A stretch of 10,978 bases of DNA from Pseudomonadota bacterium (lineage in GTDB: Bacteria; Pseudomonadota; Alphaproteobacteria; Caulobacterales; Caulobacteraceae), in assembly GCA_023436945.1 (NCBI GenBank), contig JAEZHG010000052.1, forward strand, positions 1 through 10,978, read 5' to 3'. The notes beneath the pieces are model-generated. The model saw only the letters and a list, made by a program, of their open reading frames with translations, made no database searches and had not been told where the DNA came from. Positions 6,795-10,978 of this stretch are shown piece after piece. Each line of letters begins with the position of its first letter. Within the stretch, counting starts at the first letter, position 1. Both the position numbers and the translations under genes were made by a program.

Positions 6795-8192
6795 ATGAGC
6801 ATACTGCGCGAACTGCCAGAGTTTGACTTTGTGATCCCTGTGCTCGTGGTCGGGGCGGGGGCTTGCGGGCTGACGGCGGCGATGGCGGCGGCGGATGGCG
6901 GGGCCGAGGTGCTGGTGCTGGAGCGCGATGCGTCACCGCTGGGCTCGACCTCGATGTCGACGGGTATGATTCCGGCACCGGGTTCGGCTGAACAGGCGGC
7001 TGCGGGCATCGACGACAATCCCGAACTGTTCGTGCAGGACATGATCCGCAAAACAGAGGGCGGGGTGAATGTCGAGCTGGCGCGCCTTTTGGCAAACGAG
7101 GCCGTCGAGACGATTAGCTGGCTGCGCGACAAGCACGGCGTGCCGTTCATCCTGATCGACGACTACATCTATCCGGGCCACAGCCGTATGCGGATGTTCG
7201 CTACGCCGAAACGTTCGGGGGCCGAGCTTCAGGCTGCACTCGAAGCGGGCGCGACCAACGCAGGCGTCAGCGTTCTGACCGAAGCGACCGTGCGCCATCT
7301 TTATGTGGATGCCGATGACCGCGTGCGTGGCGTGCGGATCGAGCGTCCCGATGGTTCGTTCGAGGATATTGGCTGCGAGAGCCTGATCCTTGCCTGCTGC
7401 GGCTATGGCGGCAATCCGGACTTGGTTCGTCGCTACATCCCCGAGCTTGGCGACATCCAGTACCACGGCCATTCCGGCAATCAGGGCGATGCCGTCCTGT
7501 GGGGCGAGGAGCTGGGCGCGGCGCTAGCCGACATGGACGGGTATCAGGGCCACGGTGGTCTGGCGGCGGGCTATGGCGTGCCGATCCTGTGGCCGCAGAT
7601 CATGGAAGGCGGCTTCCAGATCAATGCCGAGGGCAAGCGTTTCTCTGACGAGAGCAAGGGATATTCCGAACAGGCGGCCAAGGTCAGCGTCCAGCCGGGT
7701 GGCTATGCATGGACCATCATGGACGAGCGCCTGCACACCCTGATGATGAAGTTCGAGGATTATCGCGATGCACTGGATGCGGGCGCGGTCCAGACGGCGG
7801 ACAACATCGAGCATCTGGCCGAGATTACCAGCACCCCGCTGGAGGCCCTGCGCCAGACCATCCTCGCCGTAGAGGCCGCCACGCGCGGTGAGGCAGAGGA
7901 CGAGTTTGGCCGTAACTTCACCGGAAAGCCTGTCCTTCAGGCACCTTATCGCACGGCCAAGGTGGTGGGGGCACTGTTCCACACTCAAGGCGGTCTGGAT
8001 GTCGATGCGGAGGCGCGTGTGAAGCGCGCGGACGGCACGACCTTCCCCAACCTGTTCGCGGGCGGCGGTGCGGCGCGTGGCGTTTCTGGCTCGGGTCCGG
8101 CAGGCTATCTGGCAGGCCATGGCCTGTTGACGGCGACGACACTGGGCAAGCTGGCGGGACGTGCGGCAGCAAGACAGGTGGTGGAAGGCTGA
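6795..8192 (+). CDS. FAD-dependent oxidoreductase, fumarate reductase/3-ketosteroid dehydrogenase superfamily
   Basis: 465-residue soluble flavoprotein with no export signal. The N-terminal Rossmann motif V-V-G-A-G-A-C-G-L-T-A-A (18-29) ends its second strand in Glu43, which binds the FAD ribose. S-T-S-M-S-T-G-M (51-58) is the usual flavin-contacting loop. Family signatures follow: G-H-S-G-N-Q-G-D-A-V (225-234), N-A-E-G-K-R-F-S-D-E (277-286), and a C-terminal H-T-Q-G-G-L-D-V-D (396-404) before F-A-G-G-G-A-A-R-G (421-429). The superfamily reduces or introduces a C=C bond next to a carbonyl or carboxylate. Where fumarate reductases have an N-R-L type substrate arginine, this protein has S-G-S-G-P-A-G-Y-L-A-G-H-G (431-443). 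The substrate is thus probably not fumarate, and the sequence is nearer to ketosteroid-dehydrogenase or tricarballylate-dehydrogenase-like members. AAGGA (6779-6783) is 11 bases from the ATG, a slightly long spacing. It appears to be its own transcription unit. Confidence 0.92.
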   Translation: MSILRELPEFDFVIPVLVVGAGACGLTAAMAAADGGAEVLVLERDASPLGSTSMSTGMIPAPGSAEQAAAGIDDNPELFVQDMIRKTEGGVNVELARLLANEAVETISWLRDKHGVPFILIDDYIYPGHSRMRMFATPKRSGAELQAALEAGATNAGVSVLTEATVRHLYVDADDRVRGVRIERPDGSFEDIGCESLILACCGYGGNPDLVRRYIPELGDIQYHGHSGNQGDAVLWGEELGAALADMDGYQGHGGLAAGYGVPILWPQIMEGGFQINAEGKRFSDESKGYSEQAAKVSVQPGGYAWTIMDERLHTLMMKFEDYRDALDAGAVQTADNIEHLAEITSTPLEALRQTILAVEAATRGEAEDEFGRNFTGKPVLQAPYRTAKVVGALFHTQGGLDVDAEARVKRADGTTFPNLFAGGGAARGVSGSGPAGYLAGHGLLTATTLGKLAGRAAARQVVEG

Positions 8193-8231
8193 TCAACTCA
8201 GCAGCCGGACAGCTTATGCAAACTTGGCCTG

Positions 8232-8251
8232 GTTTCCATTGATATGGAAAC
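8232..8251. promoter_or_regulatory. Perfect palindrome, candidate operator upstream of the DUF4189-like gene
   Basis: GTTTCCAT (8232-8239) and ATGGAAAC (8244-8251) flank TGAT, giving a perfect 8+4+8 palindrome. It lies 40 bases after the flavoprotein stop and 82 bases before the next start. The TTTCCA...TGGAAA form recalls IclR-family operators. Its right half recurs at 8971-8983. Symmetry is seen; binding by a regulator is inferred, and no regulator gene is in the window. Confidence 0.6.
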
Positions 8252-8333
8252 TATGGCTAAGCTGGGCGTTACGAGGTCTGGCGCGGGATTTTTCCCTGAC
8301 AGTGTATTTGCACCGCCAATGTGAGGGAAAGAT

Positions 8334-8897
8334 ATGAAACTGGCCTATCGACTGGCAGCTATCCTTGTTGCCGCTCCGCTCATTGGTGTCGTGCTGCACG
8401 ACGAGGCCAAAGCCCAGACACAGTGTCCTGTCGGTACTGCAGCGGGAAGTGCGACGTGCGCGCCGGACAACAATGGCTATGCCCAGCCGTCCGCCCCTCC
8501 GGTGTATCGAGAAACTCTGGACGGCTTCGGTGGCTTTGCGTTCAACGTCGATACGGGCGAGGTCTATAAATCCTCTGAGCCGGGCACTTCGATCGAACGC
8601 AGCTCCCAGCGCGCTTTGATCAGTTGCCGCCAGCCATTGCACGATCCGGAATGGAGCATGACCGTCAGCCCCTATCCGGACGCGCGATGCGAGCCTCTGT
8701 TTGCGTGGCAGAATGGCTGTGCGGCTGTGGCATCGGGCAAGGACGGTGCTCTGGCGCGCTACTTCGCGGTCAAAGCCCGTGACGCGCGTTCGGCCCGTGC
8801 AGAGTCCATGCGCGCCTGCCAGTCGAGTGCGGCAAGCTGCATGATCGTGCATGACGCCGTTTGCACACAGCGCACTACGCGTATCCGCGAACGCTAG
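8334..8897 (+). CDS. Secreted cysteine-rich DUF4189-like protein
   Basis: 187-residue small exported protein. A Sec signal peptide covers residues 1-27 (K-L-A-Y-R, a hydrophobic run, cleavage after A-K-A). The mature part has eight cysteines (31, 42, 98, 119, 129, 162, 169, 177), an even number that suggests disulfides in the periplasm or outside. The central G-G-F-A-F-N-V-D-T-G-E-V-Y (66-78), then S-x-x-A-L-I-S-C (91-98) and W-Q-N-G-C-A-A-V-A (125-133), match the general pattern of DUF4189: a short beta region with a V-D-x-x-T-G turn, an A-x-x-x-C helix and a C-A-A-V-A strand. No function is established for that domain. GAGGGA (8323-8328) gives a good ribosome binding site for the ATG. It sits between catabolic genes but may be independent of them; a candidate operator lies upstream. 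Domain assignment is by eye and fairly likely. Confidence 0.78.
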   Translation: MKLAYRLAAILVAAPLIGVVLHDEAKAQTQCPVGTAAGSATCAPDNNGYAQPSAPPVYRETLDGFGGFAFNVDTGEVYKSSEPGTSIERSSQRALISCRQPLHDPEWSMTVSPYPDARCEPLFAWQNGCAAVASGKDGALARYFAVKARDARSARAESMRACQSSAASCMIVHDAVCTQRTTRIRER

Positions 8898-8942
8898 GCT
8901 TGGTAGGGAAGATGATTTTTCTTCCCTGTCGAAAAACCTAGC
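8893..8942 (+). terminator. Nested stem-loop overlapping the stop codon of the DUF4189-like gene
   Basis: GCTAGG (8893-8898, containing the TAG stop) pairs with CCTAGC (8937-8942). Within it AGGGAAGA (8905-8912) pairs with TCTTCCCT (8920-8927) around TGATTTT. No T-run follows the outer stem, so termination is uncertain. The T-rich loop and the structure suggest a 3'-end element for the upstream gene. Confidence 0.4.
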
Positions 8943-8970
8943 AAAGTGGCTTGTCTTCTCCGCAATACCA

Positions 8971-8983
8971 ATTGATATAGAAA
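8971..8983. promoter_or_regulatory. Second copy of the 13-bp candidate operator, upstream of the deacetylase operon
   Basis: ATTGATATAGAAA here matches ATTGATATGGAAA at 8238-8250 in 12 of 13 positions, in the same orientation. It lies 30 bases before the GTG start at 9014, in a locally AT-rich stretch suited to a promoter. The left arm of the palindrome is poorly kept here, so it would be a half site or a weaker one. Confidence 0.45.
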
Positions 8984-9013
8984 TAGATCATTTAGTGAGT
9001 TGCGGAGGGGCAA

Positions 9014-9964
9014 GTGCACGCAGATCCCAACCTTTACGACTATTGGCCCTATCAGAACCGGCCAAAGGTCGTGTGGCCCGAAGGCAAGAAGCTGGCCTTC
9101 TGGATCGCGCCGAACATCGAATATTACGAGTTCGATCCGCCCAAGAACCCGCAGCGTGCGGGCTGGCCCAAGCCGTCACCGGATGTGGTGGGCTATTCGC
9201 AACGTGACTGGGGCAACCGCGTCGGCCACTGGCGTCTGATGGAGATGCTGGACCGCTATAATATGCGCGGCTCCATCTCGCTCTCGCCGGCCCTGATCGA
9301 CCACCATCCCGAAATCATCGAAGCCTGCGTCGAGCGGAACTGGGAGTTCTTCTCGCACGGTATCTACAACACCCGTTACTCCTACGGCATGGACGAGGCG
9401 CAGGAACGCGCCATGATCCAGGACTCCATCGACACCATCCAGAAGGCGACGGGCCAGCGCATCCGTGGCTATCTGGCTCCGGCCCTGACGCACACCGAGC
9501 GCACGCTGGACCTGATCGCGGATATGGACTTCTGGTACACCTGCGACCTGTTCCAGGACGACCAGCCCCAGCCGGTGAAGACCAAGTCCGGCAAGCTGAT
9601 GTCGATGCCATACTCACTCGAAGTGAACGACGTCATCACCTATGGCGCACAGTCGATGGACCCGTGGCGCTATGCCGACATCCTGAAGCGCCACTTCGAC
9701 CAGCTTCTGGAAGAGGGCGACGAGAGCGGCACGGTCATGTGCATTCCGCTGCACGCCTATCTGGTCAGCCAGAGCCACCGCGTGCGCCCGTTCGAAGAGG
9801 TACTGAAACACATCACCAGCCATTCGGACGATGTGTGGATCACGACGGCCGCCGAGATCGCTGGCTATTACCGCGAAACCTACTGGGATCAGGCCAAGGG
9901 CGATGTGGCATCGCGCGGTCTGGCCACCGGCGGCACGGGCTTTAGCGGGGAGGGTGCCAAATGA
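9014..9964 (+). CDS. PuuE/NodB-like polysaccharide deacetylase-family hydrolase (first of pair)
   Basis: 316-residue cytoplasmic protein of the carbohydrate esterase 4 (NodB) superfamily, in the branch containing PuuE allantoinase and HpPgdA-like proteins. These hydrolyse amide bonds in N-acyl or cyclic ureide compounds. Landmarks in order: I-A-P-N-I-E at 31-36, where metal-dependent NodB enzymes have Asp-Asp; R-D-W-G-N-R-V-G at 64-71; S-H-G at 114-116 (His115); R-G-Y-L-A-P at 151-156; Y-T-C-D-x-x-Q-D-D-Q-P at 175-185; P-L-H-A-Y at 245-249 (His247). The second metal histidine, four residues after His115, is Asn119, so like PuuE it may be metal-independent. The GTG start is set by GGAGG (9004-9008) five bases upstream. 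No signal peptide is seen. The stop overlaps the next start (ATGA), so the pair is translationally coupled. The family is sure; the substrate is not. Confidence 0.9.
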   Translation: MHADPNLYDYWPYQNRPKVVWPEGKKLAFWIAPNIEYYEFDPPKNPQRAGWPKPSPDVVGYSQRDWGNRVGHWRLMEMLDRYNMRGSISLSPALIDHHPEIIEACVERNWEFFSHGIYNTRYSYGMDEAQERAMIQDSIDTIQKATGQRIRGYLAPALTHTERTLDLIADMDFWYTCDLFQDDQPQPVKTKSGKLMSMPYSLEVNDVITYGAQSMDPWRYADILKRHFDQLLEEGDESGTVMCIPLHAYLVSQSHRVRPFEEVLKHITSHSDDVWITTAAEIAGYYRETYWDQAKGDVASRGLATGGTGFSGEGAK

Positions 9965-10872
9965 GCCTGCCTGAAGATTACCTGACCTATCCAAAGCGCG
10001 CCTATGGCATGGACCAATCGCTGTATGCATGGCGTCAGCAGGCCCAGCGCGAAAAGATCAACTGGCCGGAAGACAAGGCCGTTGCGGCGATGGTGGTCGT
10101 GCCGATCGAGCACCACACCCTGACCCCCACGGGTAAGCCGTTCAAACATCCGGGCGCGATGGTCACGGCCTATCCGGACCTTCGTCACTATACGACGCGT
10201 GACTACGGCAACCGTGTGGGTGTGTTCCGCATCCTAAAGGCGCTGAAGTCGGCGGGTGTGAAGGCTGTGTTTCCGGTCAATGCCAACCAGCTTGAGCGCC
10301 TGAAGCCGCTGGTGGATGCCATTCTGGCGGATGGTCACGAGATCGCGGCCTATGGGCTTTCGACGGACCACATCCACTATGGCGCGCTGGAGCGCGAAAC
10401 CGAGGCCGAATGGGTGGCCGAGGTGCGTTCCCGCTTCGATGCGGCTGGCCTGAAGCCGCGTGTGTGGATGAGCCCTGCGCGTCAGCAGTCCTTCAATACG
10501 CTGGAACTGGTGCGCGAAGCCGGTTTCGATATCTGCCTCGACTGGGAACAGGACGATGTGCCTGTGGCTATGCAGACGGCAGCAGGCGAGATCACCGCTG
10601 TTCCGCTGTCGAACGAGATCGACGACCGCAACATCCTGATCGAAAAGCGCCAGTCCGAAGACGTTTGGGCGCGCCAGATCCTGGAAGCCATCGACTATCT
10701 TAAGTCTGAAAAGGACCGCTTCGGTGGTCGCTCGATCGGCTTCACCCTGACGCCCTATGTGTCGGGCCAGCCGTTCCGCATGCATGCGGTTCGCAAGGTT
10801 CTGGATGCCATCGGTGCCGATGCCGAGGTCTGGAGCGCAACAGCCACCGAGATCGTCGAGGCGGCGCGTTAA
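9961..10872 (+). CDS. PuuE/NodB-like deacetylase paralogue, probably catalytically degenerate partner
   Basis: 303-residue soluble protein with the same fold order as the preceding one: V-V-V-P-I-E-H-H at 45-52, R-D-Y-G-N-R-V-G at 80-87, a W-M-S-P-A-R strand at 169-174, D-W-E-Q-D-D-V-P at 194-201 and L-T-P-Y at 263-266. Two histidines kept by the first protein are missing. The S-H-G position reads A-Y-G (Tyr131), and the L-H-A-Y position reads L-T-P-Y (Thr264). The scaffold is otherwise intact with no frameshift, so this looks like a maintained non-catalytic or altered subunit and not a decaying gene. It overlaps its upstream neighbour by four bases and has its own ribosome binding site, GGGGAGGG (9947-9954). 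A heteromeric complex is plausible. It could alternatively be a different enzyme on the same fold. Confidence 0.87.
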   Translation: MSLPEDYLTYPKRAYGMDQSLYAWRQQAQREKINWPEDKAVAAMVVVPIEHHTLTPTGKPFKHPGAMVTAYPDLRHYTTRDYGNRVGVFRILKALKSAGVKAVFPVNANQLERLKPLVDAILADGHEIAAYGLSTDHIHYGALERETEAEWVAEVRSRFDAAGLKPRVWMSPARQQSFNTLELVREAGFDICLDWEQDDVPVAMQTAAGEITAVPLSNEIDDRNILIEKRQSEDVWARQILEAIDYLKSEKDRFGGRSIGFTLTPYVSGQPFRMHAVRKVLDAIGADAEVWSATATEIVEAAR

Positions 10873-10886
10873 AATCCCTCCCCGGG

Positions 10887-10907
10887 GCTGTCACGAGCGG
10901 TGACGGC
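10887..10907 (+). repeat. Hairpin ahead of the operon terminator
   Basis: GCTGTCAC (10887-10894) pairs with GTGACGGC (10900-10907), one T-G wobble, around GAGCG. No T-run follows. It sits between the stop at 10872 and the stronger terminator at 10913 and may help stabilise the 3' end. Confidence 0.45.
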
Positions 10908-10912
10908 AAATG

Positions 10913-10947
10913 AAAACGGCGGGTGGATTTCTCCAGCCGCCGTTTTT
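10913..10947 (+). terminator. Rho-independent terminator of the deacetylase operon, bidirectional form
   Basis: AAAACGGCGG (10913-10922) pairs with CCGCCGTTTT (10937-10946). After one G-G mismatch, TGGA (10924-10927) pairs with TCCA (10932-10935) around the loop TTTC. Five T residues (10943-10947) close it. The A-run on the left gives a matching U-run on the opposite strand, as expected between convergent genes. Confidence 0.9.
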
Positions 10948-10978
10948 GTATCTGTCTGGCGGATTAGGCCAGACGGGG

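Noticed and set aside
7524..8120. 198-codon minus-strand open frame inside the flavoprotein gene
   Set aside because: Shadow of a well-supported gene, with no ribosome binding site or domain seen.
8285..8296. GGGATTTTTCCC as a terminator of the flavoprotein gene
   Set aside because: Only a 3-bp stem is possible and no T-run follows.

Overview
The window looks like a chromosomal segment of a GC-rich alphaproteobacterium. Caulobacterales (Brevundimonas or Asticcacaulis type) or Sphingomonadales fit best. The grounds are a large TonB-dependent receptor, a GPH-type symporter, twin-arginine-like secreted hydrolases, a DUF4189-like secreted protein and strong G/C third-position codon bias. No 16S or other marker gene is present, so the assignment is an inference. 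I see no rRNA, tRNA, CRISPR array, insertion sequence or phage gene.

Layout: (1) 3-455, C-terminal part of a GPH/MFS_2 symporter. (2) 456-576, AT-rich leader with a nested inverted repeat. (3) 577-3060, TonB-dependent receptor, closed by a strong terminator at 3084-3119 that probably also serves the convergent gene. (4) 3121-4032, minus strand, exported alpha/beta hydrolase. (5) 4033-4169, divergent intergenic region. (6) 4170-5306 and 5395-6585, two tandem paralogous serine hydrolases of the class C beta-lactamase/NylB-like fold, followed by a UUCG-loop hairpin. (7) 6795-8192, cytoplasmic FAD-dependent oxidoreductase of the fumarate reductase/ketosteroid dehydrogenase superfamily. (8) 8334-8897, small exported cysteine-rich DUF4189-like protein. 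(9) 9014-9964 and 9961-10872, two overlapping PuuE/NodB-like deacetylase genes, closed by a good terminator at 10913-10947.

Taken together this reads as a substrate-utilisation locus. The receptor brings a ligand across the outer membrane, up to three exported hydrolases cut ester or amide bonds in the periplasm, the symporter takes products across the inner membrane, and the flavoprotein and PuuE-like pair process them in the cytoplasm. The substrate cannot be read from the sequence; a molecule with amide or ester bonds is the simplest guess. The most interesting points are: the deacetylase pair, in which the second member has lost the histidines its partner keeps; a 13-bp motif (12 of 13 identical) upstream of both the DUF4189-like gene and the deacetylase operon, once inside a perfect palindrome; the nested stem-loop ahead of the receptor; and a hairpin that would bury the ribosome binding site of the second serine hydrolase.
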